Shown: positions 7,513 through 14,310, numbered from the stretch's first letter. The stretch: DNA of 16,764 nucleotides from UBA11512 sp964623895 (GCA_964623895.1 CAZUWA010000032.1:1-16764); one strand, 5' to 3'. A program made the numbers and translations. The notes: generated by a model not told the origin, from the letters alone.

Positions 7513-7565
7513 ATGTCAAATCGCTCCCTTCTGCATAAAATATTAAAAAACGAGGGAGAAAAACT

Positions 7566-8615
7566 ATGTTTGAGTACAAAAAACTGCCGCAGACCGAAAC
7601 AACATTCGCCTGCATCAATTCGGGAAAGGGATTTATAAACTATTTTGAAGAGATCTTCGCCAAAGTCAATAAACGATATATCATCAAGGGCGGTCCGGGG
7701 ACGGGAAAATCCTCACTCATGCGTGCTCTTGCCGTTGAAGGGGAGCGACGTGGCATCGGGATTTTGCCAATCCTCTGTTCTTCCGATCCGACATCACTTG
7801 ACGGACTGCTTTTTCCCTCCCTTGGCATCGCCGTCGCAGACGGAACGGCACCACATGGTATGGAGGTAAATTTGCCGGGCGCGGGAGAACAACTCGTCGA
7901 TCTCGGCGTTTTTTGGGACGAAAGCAATCTTTCTTCGAAAAAAGAGGAGATCGCCGCACTGGTAACCGATAAGGCAAGCGGCTATGATCGCACTTTTAAT
8001 TTTTTTGCCGCCGCAAACGCGATCGAATCAGCGATGCACAACCGATTGTCAAAATATATCGATCGTCAAAAGGCAGAACGCATTGCCGCACGCACTGTCG
8101 AGCGCGTGCTCCCTCTCGTTCCGAGCGGAAAAACACATCATTTTCCGCAAAAAGCACTTTCTATGGCAGGCGCAGTAGAACTATCCTGCATGGAGCGCAA
8201 AGCAAAAAAGGTCTTTTCCGTTGAACCATTCTACGGCGCGGAACGTATTTTTATGGAAATGCTTGCCGAAAAAACAACACACCTCTCACGCGTTCTCTCT
8301 CCCGATCCCATCACTCTTTCGCCCGACAGCATCTTCTTCCCTGCCACAGAAGTGCTCTTTCGCATTTCAAAAGATCAAGGAGAAAAATGCGAGCGGACTT
8401 TTTCGGTCTCGCGCTTTACGGCTCTTCCGAAAAGCGAACGCAGCGTCATTCGAAACTACCGCAAAGCATCGGCAGATGCAGTAAAATGTGGACTTGGAGA
8501 AATGTCTGCTCTTTCCGAAAAGCATTTCGCGCTAGAACGCATCTACGGAGAAGCTATGGATTTTTCAGGTATAGAAAATATTAAAAAGCAATTGATCGCT
8601 AAAATTTTCGGCTGA
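7566..8615 (+). CDS. PRK06851-like P-loop ATPase of unknown function
   Basis: A 349-residue cytosolic protein. A Walker A motif GGPGTGKSS lies at residues 42-50, after RYIIK. The following region (CSSDPTSLDGLLFPSLGIAVADGTAPH, then a PGAGEQLVDLGVFWD block) matches the uncharacterised clostridial/bacilli ATPase family known as PRK06851, as I recall it. In that family a second P-loop often lies in the C-terminal half; I see none here, and the C-terminal half (from about residue 180) is only weakly familiar. There is no signal peptide. The ribosome binding site GAGGGAG lies about 6 bases before the ATG at 7566. No clear promoter is seen in the 53 bases after the upstream terminator. It converges on the TtcA-like gene with only 9 bases between stop codons. 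Function unknown. Confidence 0.8.
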   Translation: MFEYKKLPQTETTFACINSGKGFINYFEEIFAKVNKRYIIKGGPGTGKSSLMRALAVEGERRGIGILPILCSSDPTSLDGLLFPSLGIAVADGTAPHGMEVNLPGAGEQLVDLGVFWDESNLSSKKEEIAALVTDKASGYDRTFNFFAAANAIESAMHNRLSKYIDRQKAERIAARTVERVLPLVPSGKTHHFPQKALSMAGAVELSCMERKAKKVFSVEPFYGAERIFMEMLAEKTTHLSRVLSPDPITLSPDSIFFPATEVLFRISKDQGEKCERTFSVSRFTALPKSERSVIRNYRKASADAVKCGLGEMSALSEKHFALERIYGEAMDFSGIENIKKQLIAKIFG

Positions 8616-8624
8616 TCTTCTACC

Positions 8625-9353
8625 TTACTCCGTTTTGAAACCGTCTACACCGCCCTTTTGCATGGCGGTAAAAATACGATGCTTCAGACCTTTTTGTTCC
8701 CTGTCCATCTCATCAAGCATTTTTTTGAATTTTTCGCGATCGGTATGTTTATCCTCCGGGCAAGTAGAAGAAACAATCGGAAGATGATTAGTATTTACAA
8801 AATAACGAATGTCCCCCTCATCTGCGTAGATCATCGGGCGGATCATGTAAAGCTGCTTGATCGAAAGGTAGGTCACCGGAGAAAAACACCCGATACGCCC
8901 TTCATTAAAAAGATTCATCATAAAAGTAGTGACCACGTCATCAAAATGATGTCCGAGCGCCAACTTATTACAACCAAGACTTTTAGCCGTATCATGCAAA
9001 AGTCCCCTGCGCATGCGTGCGCAAAGTGAGCAGGGATTTGACTCCTTGCGCACATCAAAAACGATCTTGGCAATATCCGAATCGACAATGGTATAAGGAA
9101 CGCCCGTTTCTCTGCACAAGTCTGCAATGGAGGTAAAATTCATGCCTTCAAAACCGGTGTTGACTGTGATGGCACAGAGTTCGAAGTGCTTGGGATAAAA
9201 ACGTTGCAATTCTTTCAAGGTTACAAGAAGAGCGGTGCTGTCCTTTCCACCGGAAACACCAACAGCAATCTTATCTCCTTCTTGTATCATATCATACAGT
9301 TCGATCGCTCTTCTGGCACAGGAAAGCAACCGACGGGTATTCTGAAATTCCAT
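8625..9353 (-). CDS. TtcA-like tRNA 2-thiolation / PP-loop ATPase
   Basis: A 242-residue protein of the TtcA/TtuA group of adenylating sulfur-transfer enzymes. The PP-loop SGGKDST lies at 34-40; C108 and C111 (NPCSLCARMRRG) and C198 (SSTCPED) match the three cysteines that hold the [4Fe-4S] cluster in TtcA; GHHFDDVVTTFMMN is another family block. TtcA makes 2-thiocytidine-32 in tRNA, but Firmicute relatives are poorly tested, so the substrate is uncertain. The open frame extends upstream to 9539, but the ATG at 9353 is chosen because AAAGGA precedes it by about 10 bases and the family starts here; the extension would read through the promoter at 9387-9415 and the start of the opposite gene. 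Confidence 0.9.
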   Translation of the reverse strand: MEFQNTRRLLSCARRAIELYDMIQEGDKIAVGVSGGKDSTALLVTLKELQRFYPKHFELCAITVNTGFEGMNFTSIADLCRETGVPYTIVDSDIAKIVFDVRKESNPCSLCARMRRGLLHDTAKSLGCNKLALGHHFDDVVTTFMMNLFNEGRIGCFSPVTYLSIKQLYMIRPMIYADEGDIRYFVNTNHLPIVSSTCPEDKHTDREKFKKMLDEMDREQKGLKHRIFTAMQKGGVDGFKTE

Positions 9354-9360
9354 AACTGAT

Positions 9361-9388
9361 TTGTCCTTTTTCTGTTCATCTGTATTAT
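9361..9388 (+). promoter_or_regulatory. Possible promoter of the amidase gene
   Basis: TTGTCC (9361-9366), 16-base spacer, TATTAT (9383-9388). Its -10 overlaps the -10 of the opposite promoter (9387-9392). A second TATTAT at 9386-9391 could also serve, with a 19-base spacer. Weaker than its minus-strand partner. Confidence 0.4.
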
Positions 9389-9415
9389 TATAGTGCATCG
9401 CGCACGAAAAATCAA
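9387..9415 (-). promoter_or_regulatory. Sigma-A promoter of the TtcA-like gene
   Basis: On the minus strand TTGATT (9410-9415), a 17-base spacer and a perfect TATAAT (9387-9392). The leader to the ATG at 9353 would be about 27 bases. Confidence 0.88.
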
Positions 9416-9431
9416 GACTGAAGAGGTATTT

Positions 9432-9998
9432 ATGATCAAAATTTTCATTGACCAAGGCCACAACTATCGCGGCGTCAATGCCGGAGCTGAAGGAAACGGT
9501 CTGTATGAACAGGATGTCACCTACGCAGTCGGTGTACAACTCTCGGAATTATTAAAAGCAACCGGGCAATATGAAGTACGGCTTTCGCGAAACAGTCCGA
9601 CAGAGATCCTCGGCACAAACAATGCATCCTCGCTGTCCGCGCGTACAAGAGCGGCAAACGAATGGGGCGCAGAATGGTTTATCAGCATTCACTGCAATTC
9701 CTCTTATATCACCGCCGCTACCGGCTCGGAAGGCTATGTATACCGTCTCGGTAACGCTGCCACCCCCTTGGCAGAAGAGATTGTCGCCGGAATTGCAGAG
9801 CAAACCGGTTTTCCCTCCCGCGGTGTTTTTGCGCGCCCTTCTCTGTATGTTCTGCGCACAACAGACATGCCGGCATGTCTCATTGAGATCGGGTTCATCT
9901 CCAATCCCGCAGAGGCATACTTAATGGAAACCGATCCAAGCTCTTATGCAAAGGGAATGTTCAGAGGTATCGAACGCTTTTTTGGATTTATGACATAA
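9432..9998 (+). CDS. N-acetylmuramoyl-L-alanine amidase (Amidase_3), no signal peptide
   Basis: A 188-residue single-domain zinc amidase that cleaves the bond between N-acetylmuramic acid and L-alanine in peptidoglycan. Zinc ligands H10 (DQGHN), E26 (LYEQD) and H87 (SIHCN) and the catalytic E152 (CLIEIGF) are all present. The ATG at 9432 is chosen because GAAGAGG lies five bases before it; the frame is open from 9393 but that part overlaps the divergent promoter. There is no signal peptide and no wall-binding domain, unlike vegetative autolysins. Signal-less amidases of the CwlC type are made in the mother cell and help lyse it at the end of sporulation; that role is inferred here and fits a spore former. 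It could also be a former prophage lysin, but no phage genes are nearby. Confidence 0.9.
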   Translation: MIKIFIDQGHNYRGVNAGAEGNGLYEQDVTYAVGVQLSELLKATGQYEVRLSRNSPTEILGTNNASSLSARTRAANEWGAEWFISIHCNSSYITAATGSEGYVYRLGNAATPLAEEIVAGIAEQTGFPSRGVFARPSLYVLRTTDMPACLIEIGFISNPAEAYLMETDPSSYAKGMFRGIERFFGFMT

Positions 9999-10005
9999 AA
10001 AACAC

Positions 10006-10048
10006 GGGTGAACAGCGGCAAAAATGTCACCGTTCACCCACAAAAATA
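10006..10048 (+). terminator. Probable terminator after the amidase gene
   Basis: GGGTGAAC (10006-10013) pairs perfectly with GTTCACCC (10032-10039) around an 18-base loop; the tail is ACAAAAATATTTTTT, so the T run is offset and termination may be inefficient. Confidence 0.55.
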
Positions 10049-10085
10049 TTTTTTAAGCAAATCCGGCTTTTTTTCAAAAAAGTAC

Positions 10086-10114
10086 TTGCTTTTTTCTTTC
10101 AGATGTGATAGAAT
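10086..10114 (+). promoter_or_regulatory. Promoter of tRNA-Leu
   Basis: TTGCTT (10086-10091), 17-base spacer, TAGAAT (10109-10114) with the extended TG. Predicted start near 10121, about 20 bases before the mature tRNA end. Confidence 0.85.
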
Positions 10115-10140
10115 GTACAACGAGCTTAGGAACAATATAC

Positions 10141-10227
10141 GCCGGAATGATGGAATTGGCAGACGTGCTGGACTCAAAATCCAGTGGTGGCGACACCATG
10201 CGGGTTCGACCCCCGCTTCCGGCACCA
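10141..10227 (+). tRNA. tRNA-Leu (anticodon CAA)
   Basis: An 87-base class II tRNA. The acceptor stem GCCGGAA pairs with TTCCGGC; the anticodon arm is CTGGA-CTCAAAA-TCCAG with anticodon CAA (reads UUG); a long variable arm (TGGTGGCGACACCA region) marks it as leucine; the T loop is TTCGACC. Discriminator A and CCA (10225-10227) are encoded. It is a stand-alone unit with its own promoter and terminator. Confidence 0.97.
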
Positions 10228-10228
10228 T

Positions 10229-10269
10229 AAAATGACAGGATGTGTAGTATCCTGTCATTTTATTTTGTC
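10229..10269 (+). terminator. Terminator after tRNA-Leu
   Basis: AAAATGACAGGAT (10229-10241) pairs perfectly with ATCCTGTCATTTT (10249-10261) around a 7-base loop, followed by ATTTTG. The stem is T-flanked on both strands, so it may also stop the minus-strand XRE/membrane-protein transcript. Confidence 0.85.
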
Positions 10270-10310
10270 GTAAAGATCCCCCCCAATGCTTGTGCATTGG
10301 GGGGATTTAC
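10270..10310. repeat. Strong GC-rich hairpin of unclear role
   Basis: CCCCCCAATGC (10279-10289) pairs perfectly with GCATTGGGGGG (10294-10304) around a TTGT loop, with further imperfect pairing outward to GT/AC. Neither side has a proper T run. It lies between the tRNA terminator and the end of the minus-strand small membrane protein gene; it could be a 3' end stabiliser or terminator for that gene, or a dispersed palindromic repeat. Confidence 0.6.
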
Positions 10311-10333
10311 TGTCGAGCGAAAGCCGATCCATG

Positions 10334-10585
10334 TCAAATGGGTAAGTTTCGCTTTGTATTATTCGTTTTCATTTTCTTGCATCCAAATATCCATGCAAGC
10401 ATTAAACAAACAAAAATGCCGATGAGAAACGGTATGGCGAGCAAGAAAGCCACACTTGCCGGAGCACTGGTACCGCAATGCGCGATCGCGCAAAGCATTT
10501 GACTGTAGTTATAGGCAACCACCGCGCACATCACATCCGACAGCAAGACCGCAAGAACCGCAAAAAGAACAGACAGTTTTTTCAT
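10334..10585 (-). CDS. Small two-helix membrane protein
   Basis: An 83-residue protein with two hydrophobic helices (about 4-25 and 45-68), a middle loop with NYSQMLCAIAHCGTSAP, and a basic tail (CKKMKTNNTKRN). The pattern SAPASVAFLLAIPFLIGI looks like a conserved small membrane protein family of Clostridia, but I know no function for it. Translation is well supported: GGAGGT lies 7 bases before the ATG at 10585, and the TAG of the upstream XRE gene overlaps this ribosome binding site, so the two are translationally coupled. It probably works with that membrane-anchored regulator, for example as its partner or signal input, but this is inference. Confidence 0.75.
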   Translation of the reverse strand: MKKLSVLFAVLAVLLSDVMCAVVAYNYSQMLCAIAHCGTSAPASVAFLLAIPFLIGIFVCLMLAWIFGCKKMKTNNTKRNLPI

Positions 10586-10598
10586 ATTTTTGTACCTC

Positions 10599-11060
10599 CT
10601 ATTTTCTTTTATTGCCCTTCCACAGCAAGATCGCTCCTACCGCAATCAAAACAACACAGAAGATCAAAAGAAGCGCATTTCCGTCGATCTTGATCATAGA
10701 AGACTCCCCGATCTGTCCGGATGTCACAGGATGAAATATCATGAGAATACCGCAGACGAGCATCGTAATGACGCCGCCGATCACCGCAATCAATCCGAGT
10801 AAAAAAGCCGCACGATCGAAATCCTCTTTTGGAAGCGCTTCCTGCTTTTCTTTCGGTTCTTCAGCATCTTCCTTCATCAAATAGTCGAGCGAAACACCAA
10901 AAAAATCGCTGAGCGCAATCATTTTCTCGCTTTCCGGCATAGATACCCCCGATTCCCATTTTGAGATCGCTTGTCGTGATACATTCAGTTTTTCTGCAAG
11001 TTGTTCCTGTGAAAGACCGCTTTTTTTACGCAATTTGTAGATCTTTTCGGATAATGTCAT
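10599..11060 (-). CDS. XRE-family regulator with C-terminal membrane helices
   Basis: A 153-residue protein. Residues 5-60 form a classic XRE helix-turn-helix (LRKKSGLSQEQLAEKLNVSRQA, SKWESG, SDFFGVSLDYLM). An acidic/charged linker (about 63-82) leads to two membrane helices (about 84-108 and 129-147) with a short loop between them. Such membrane-tethered XRE proteins are common in Clostridia and usually control genes next to them; their signals are mostly unknown. GGAGGT lies 4 bases before the ATG at 11060. It is the first gene of a two-gene unit with the small membrane protein. A regulator held at the membrane would need to bind DNA from there or be released by proteolysis; no cleavage motif is evident. 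Confidence 0.9.
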   Translation of the reverse strand: MTLSEKIYKLRKKSGLSQEQLAEKLNVSRQAISKWESGVSMPESEKMIALSDFFGVSLDYLMKEDAEEPKEKQEALPKEDFDRAAFLLGLIAVIGGVITMLVCGILMIFHPVTSGQIGESSMIKIDGNALLLIFCVVLIAVGAILLWKGNKRK

Positions 11061-11104
11061 ACGACCTCCTTTCGGAAATAGGATACCTCTTTTTTCTGTA
11101 AAAT

Positions 11105-11133
11105 ACTATACATCTAACATTGAAATTCCGCAA
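11105..11133 (-). promoter_or_regulatory. Possible promoter of the XRE/membrane protein pair
   Basis: On the minus strand TTGCGG (11128-11133), 17-base spacer, TATAGT (11105-11110). The -35 overlaps a perfect 7-pair hairpin (CGCAACC 11129-11135 / GGTTGCG 11139-11145) that could be an operator or a second terminator hairpin for xseB. Confidence 0.5.
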
Positions 11134-11151
11134 CCGAAGGTTGCGATTTGC

Positions 11152-11180
11152 AAAAAAGGAGACGCTCCGATCCTTTTTAA
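11152..11180 (-). terminator. Terminator of the nusB-xseA-xseB operon
   Basis: On the minus strand AAAAAGGA (11171-11178) pairs with TCCTTTTT (11153-11160) around a 10-base loop, ending in a T run. It lies about 17 bases past the xseB stop. Confidence 0.8.
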
Positions 11181-11196
11181 AAAAATAGACTTGGTG

Positions 11197-11418
11197 TTAT
11201 TCCGTCTTCATCTCCTCCACTGTCTTGCCATCTGTAACCAAAATGCGCCGTTCGGCATCGGCAAGCAGAGCGTTCGCGTGCTTTAAAAGCGTCGTTCCCT
11301 CTTCGTAAAGTGAGAGCATTTCATCCAGTGGCGCATCCCCTTTTTCCAGTTTTCCAACGATCTCGGCAAGCCGTGCGCTTGCTTCTTCAAAAGTGAGTTG
11401 CTCTTTTTTCTTAGGCAT
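11197..11418 (-). CDS. xseB: Exodeoxyribonuclease VII small subunit
   Basis: A 73-residue coiled-coil protein (LTFEEASARLAEIVGKLEKGDAPLDEMLSLYEEG) that matches the XseB family in length and motif. Several copies bind the XseA large subunit to make exonuclease VII, which degrades single-stranded DNA from both ends into oligonucleotides. The ATG at 11418 (MPKKKEQ) is preferred because GGAG lies six bases upstream; an ATG four codons earlier at 11430 has only AGGCGG nearby. It is 78 bases after xseA and last in its operon. Confidence 0.93.
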   Translation of the reverse strand: MPKKKEQLTFEEASARLAEIVGKLEKGDAPLDEMLSLYEEGTTLLKHANALLADAERRILVTDGKTVEEMKTE

Positions 11419-11496
11419 AATAATCTCCATTCTGCCGCCTAAAGATGCGGCACAGATATAGATCGCAAATTTTGTATTTATTTTTTTGATCTTTCC

Positions 11497-12786
11497 TTAA
11501 CTGTTTTCATTTGATCTAACCTCTTCCACCCGTGCGGTGGCTTCGCCGTCCACCAGTTTCAACGTGAGTTTTTGATCGGGTTTCAAAACGCCTATCGTTT
11601 TAACGACTCTTCCCTCTCCATCAAACAAAGCGCTATACCCGCGACTAAGGATTGCCATTGGGTTAAGAGCAGTCATTTTTCCCGCCATGGCTGCAAGAAT
11701 AGCGCGCTTGCGCTCCGCTGTGCGCTCGCTTGCCGGTTGCAGACGCAAAGAAAGTGCCTCAAAACTCTCTTGTTTACTTTCAAGCTGTCGCTTTGCCGCT
11801 ATTTGCAAACGTTCTTCGATATTGTCAAGAATTTGCATTCGAATATGAACGGATGCCGTTTTGTCGGTCATGACCTGACTATCCGCAAACCGTTTTAAAT
11901 TCTTCCTGTGTTCTTCAAGGGCATTCAGAACACATCCCCTCATCCGCGCTTCCACTAAATCCAACCCTTCCATCAGTTTGTATCTGTCCGGCACAGCAAG
12001 TTCTGCCGCCGCAGAGGGAGTAGGCGCACGCCTGTCAGCAACAAAATCACAGATCGTGAAGTCAGTTTCATGCCCAACGGCAGAGATGATTGGTGTTTTT
12101 GCCGCAAAAATCGCTCTTGCCAGCCGCTCGTCGTTGAAGCAGAAAAGATCTTCCATCGATCCGCCTCCCCGCCCAATGATAATGACATCACACACACCCA
12201 TTGCATCCAGCGTTTGCAGCGCTATCGTCAATTGCCTTGCCGCATCCATTCCCTGCACTGCCGAGGGACAAAGAAGGATCTCCGCCTGTGGAAAGCGTCG
12301 CCCGGTAACATTGAGAATGTCACGAAACACCGCGCCATCCTTGCTGGTCACTACCCCAATCCGTCCGGGAAAACGTGGGAGCGGCTTTTTATATTCCTCG
12401 CGGAACAACCCTTCCGCCTCTAATTTTCTCTTCAAAGCTTCAAAAGCTTCCCATAAGTTTCCCTTGCCGTCCTCTTCCATACTGCGCACCATGAACTGAT
12501 AGCGCCCATCCCGTTCGTAAACAGTCGGAGCACCCTTCACGCGCACTTTGGTGCCATCTTGTGGCTGAAAACGAAGCCCTACGGCATTTCCGGCAAACAT
12601 CACGCAAGAAAGCGCAGACGCACTGTCTTTGAGAGTAAAATACAGATGACCGGAACCGTATCGTTTAAACCCGGAGATCTCCCCGATGACCGTCAAACCC
12701 GAAAGAAGCGGTTCGCCGTCTATGATGGCTTTGACAACGCTGTTTAATTGTGAAACAGTTAGGATACGTTCATTTGGATAGGGCAT
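11497..12786 (-). CDS. xseA: Exodeoxyribonuclease VII large subunit
   Basis: A 429-residue catalytic subunit of exonuclease VII, of normal length. An N-terminal OB fold (about 6-105; LTVIGEISGFKRYGSGHLYF) binds single-stranded DNA. The catalytic domain carries GVVTSKDGAVFRDIL (about 144-158, D156 the likely active-site Asp), GRGGGSMEDLFCFNDE (206-220) and GHETDFTICDFVADRRAPTP (238-257). Residues about 270-360 form the long coiled coil that binds XseB. The ATG at 12786 has AAAGGATG 5-6 bases upstream, inside the end of the Kae1-like gene, with which it overlaps by 17 bases, so translation is coupled. Roles: DNA repair and removal of single-stranded DNA. Confidence 0.96.
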   Translation of the reverse strand: MPYPNERILTVSQLNSVVKAIIDGEPLLSGLTVIGEISGFKRYGSGHLYFTLKDSASALSCVMFAGNAVGLRFQPQDGTKVRVKGAPTVYERDGRYQFMVRSMEEDGKGNLWEAFEALKRKLEAEGLFREEYKKPLPRFPGRIGVVTSKDGAVFRDILNVTGRRFPQAEILLCPSAVQGMDAARQLTIALQTLDAMGVCDVIIIGRGGGSMEDLFCFNDERLARAIFAAKTPIISAVGHETDFTICDFVADRRAPTPSAAAELAVPDRYKLMEGLDLVEARMRGCVLNALEEHRKNLKRFADSQVMTDKTASVHIRMQILDNIEERLQIAAKRQLESKQESFEALSLRLQPASERTAERKRAILAAMAGKMTALNPMAILSRGYSALFDGEGRVVKTIGVLKPDQKLTLKLVDGEATARVEEVRSNENS

Positions 12787-13690
12787 TTTTCATCCTTTCT
12801 GCCGCAAGTAAGGCAATTCCGCAGGCATTGTCCGCCGAAAAAGCAGGTGCTGCGAAATGGCAGTCAAATTTCTTTTTGAGGTCTCTCTGAATGATTCCGC
12901 AACTCATCACTCCACCTGCATATACGATCGGAAGCGTACCGTATTCCCGCAAAGCATTTTCGCTCAATTTTTCAACGGTCTTTCTGACGAATTCAATGGT
13001 ATATGCGGCGATCTCTTCTTTGTGTACACCCTCTTCAAACATTTTTTTCGTTTGATTTTCAAGTCCGGAAATGTGGCATAAAAGCCCCTGCACACATATT
13101 TTTGCATTTTTTGGACAAATTCCATCTGCCAATTTTTCCAATTCTGCGCCGCAAGGAAAGGGAATGCCGAGCATAACTCCCGTGCGGTCGATCGCCTGCC
13201 CTGCCGTAAGATCCTCCGTTCCACCGATCTTTTTAATCATATTTCCTTCCACTAAAAGAAGTTCTGTTGTTCCGCCGGACACGTGAAAAGCAAGAAAGCG
13301 CTCATCCTTTAAATTAAGAGCGCCTGATGAATAGAGTGCCGCGCGAATATGTCCCGCCTGATGGGAAAGAGGATACGCAGGCACACCTCTGCTTGCGGCA
13401 AGACTGCGCGCCAGCAGTTCGCCCGCCAAAAAGCACGGCATATATGAGCCTTCTACATCCCTCGGCTTTGCCGAATAGCCGATGGCGGAAATTTCAGGCA
13501 GTTCCCCCAGTTCTTCCATCAAGATCGGCAGATTTTTTACATGGCAAAACAGGGCATCACTTTGTCTGATGCCCCGCATATTTTCCGCAACATATACACT
13601 TTTTTTAAGATTTTTGACGACCTCTCCGTCTGCCACCAACGCAAGCGAGGTGGTATAATTGCTGGTGTCAATTCCAAGATAAAGTGACAT
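12770..13690 (-). CDS. Kae1/TsaD-like protein (paralogue of the tRNA t6A enzyme)
   Basis: A 306-residue protein of the ASKHA/Kae1 family (old name O-sialoglycoprotein endopeptidase). The phosphate-binding start LGIDTSNYTTSLA, the metal-binding H110 and H114 (SHQAGH), the SGGTTELL loop near 144 and the FSADNACGIALL block near 284 are all present. True TsaD is usually about 340 residues and opens with LAIETSCDET; this shorter, divergent protein looks like the clostridial paralogue found between nusB and xseA, whose role is unknown. Its ATG directly follows the nusB TGA (TGAATG), and its end overlaps xseA by 17 bases, so all three are coupled. Carbamoyl- or adenylate-related chemistry on a tRNA or protein is conceivable, not shown. 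Confidence 0.85.
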   Translation of the reverse strand: MSLYLGIDTSNYTTSLALVADGEVVKNLKKSVYVAENMRGIRQSDALFCHVKNLPILMEELGELPEISAIGYSAKPRDVEGSYMPCFLAGELLARSLAASRGVPAYPLSHQAGHIRAALYSSGALNLKDERFLAFHVSGGTTELLLVEGNMIKKIGGTEDLTAGQAIDRTGVMLGIPFPCGAELEKLADGICPKNAKICVQGLLCHISGLENQTKKMFEEGVHKEEIAAYTIEFVRKTVEKLSENALREYGTLPIVYAGGVMSCGIIQRDLKKKFDCHFAAPAFSADNACGIALLAAERMKNALSK

Positions 13691-14101
13691 TCAGTTTTTC
13701 AATCCTTCCTTTTCCGCTACCGCGTTGAGGATGCCGTTGACAAATGAAGGCGCTTTTTCATCGCTGTACTTTTTGCACAACTCTACTGCCTCATTGATCG
13801 ATACGCTGTACGGGATATCCTCCCGATACTTTAGTTCATAAATGGCAAGACGAAGGATCGCGACTGAAACGCGCGGAATACGCTTGACTTTCCAACCGTT
13901 TCCGTATTTTTCGATGAGCGCATCTATCTTTTCCTTTTCCGCCGTCACGCCGCTCACCGCATCCTCCACATAAGCATCATTTTCAAGAGCCTGCAAAGCA
14001 AGTTCTTGTTCATAAAATGTCAACGGATCCTCCTTTTGAAAGTCCAGTTCAAAAAGCAGGACGAACGCCAGTTCTCTCGCATCTCTTCTGTTCATTGCCA
14101 T
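13691..14101 (-). CDS. nusB: Transcription antitermination factor NusB
   Basis: A 136-residue all-helical RNA-binding protein of the usual size. Family blocks: NRRDARELAFVLLFELDFQ at the start, RIPRVSVAILRLAIYEL in the middle and SVSINEAVELCKKYSDEKAPSFVNGILNAV at the end. With NusE (ribosomal protein S10) it binds boxA and supports antitermination on rRNA operons. The ATG at 14101 has AGGATG upstream; a second Met is two codons later. It heads the operon nusB - Kae1-like - xseA - xseB, behind a consensus promoter. Confidence 0.96.
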   Translation of the reverse strand: MAMNRRDARELAFVLLFELDFQKEDPLTFYEQELALQALENDAYVEDAVSGVTAEKEKIDALIEKYGNGWKVKRIPRVSVAILRLAIYELKYREDIPYSVSINEAVELCKKYSDEKAPSFVNGILNAVAEKEGLKN

Positions 14102-14141
14102 TGTCTTTCATCCTTTATAAAGAGCATTTGTTCCTAAGGGG

Positions 14142-14170
14142 ATTGTAGCACAGTTTCACATGATTGTCAA
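14142..14170 (-). promoter_or_regulatory. Sigma-A promoter of the nusB operon
   Basis: On the minus strand TTGACA (14165-14170), a 17-base spacer and TACAAT (14142-14147). The leader is about 35 bases. Confidence 0.9.
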
Positions 14171-14221
14171 GAGTTTTTGAAGGCAGAAAAAGAATGCAGA
14201 GCAACTTTTTGTCCATTCCTC

Positions 14222-14250
14222 TTGACAAACATCTCGCCATGCGCTAAAAT
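14222..14250 (+). promoter_or_regulatory. Sigma-A promoter of the aldose epimerase gene
   Basis: TTGACA (14222-14227), a 17-base spacer and TAAAAT (14245-14250). The transcript would begin near 14257, giving a leader of about 120 bases that includes the palindromes at 14311-14362. Confidence 0.88.
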
Positions 14251-14310
14251 AATGGCAAAAAAACACAAGTAAACGGGATCAGCGTGGCAATGCTTTTCTG
14301 CTTCATGCCC

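Noticed and set aside
9354..9539. N-terminal extension of the TtcA-like protein
   Set aside because: It would cross the -10/-35 elements of its own promoter and the start of the amidase gene; the ATG at 9353 has the ribosome binding site.
9432..9998. Prophage lysis module
   Set aside because: The amidase has no holin, tail or integrase neighbours, and the tRNA-Leu next to it shows no repeated 3' end that would mark an attachment site.
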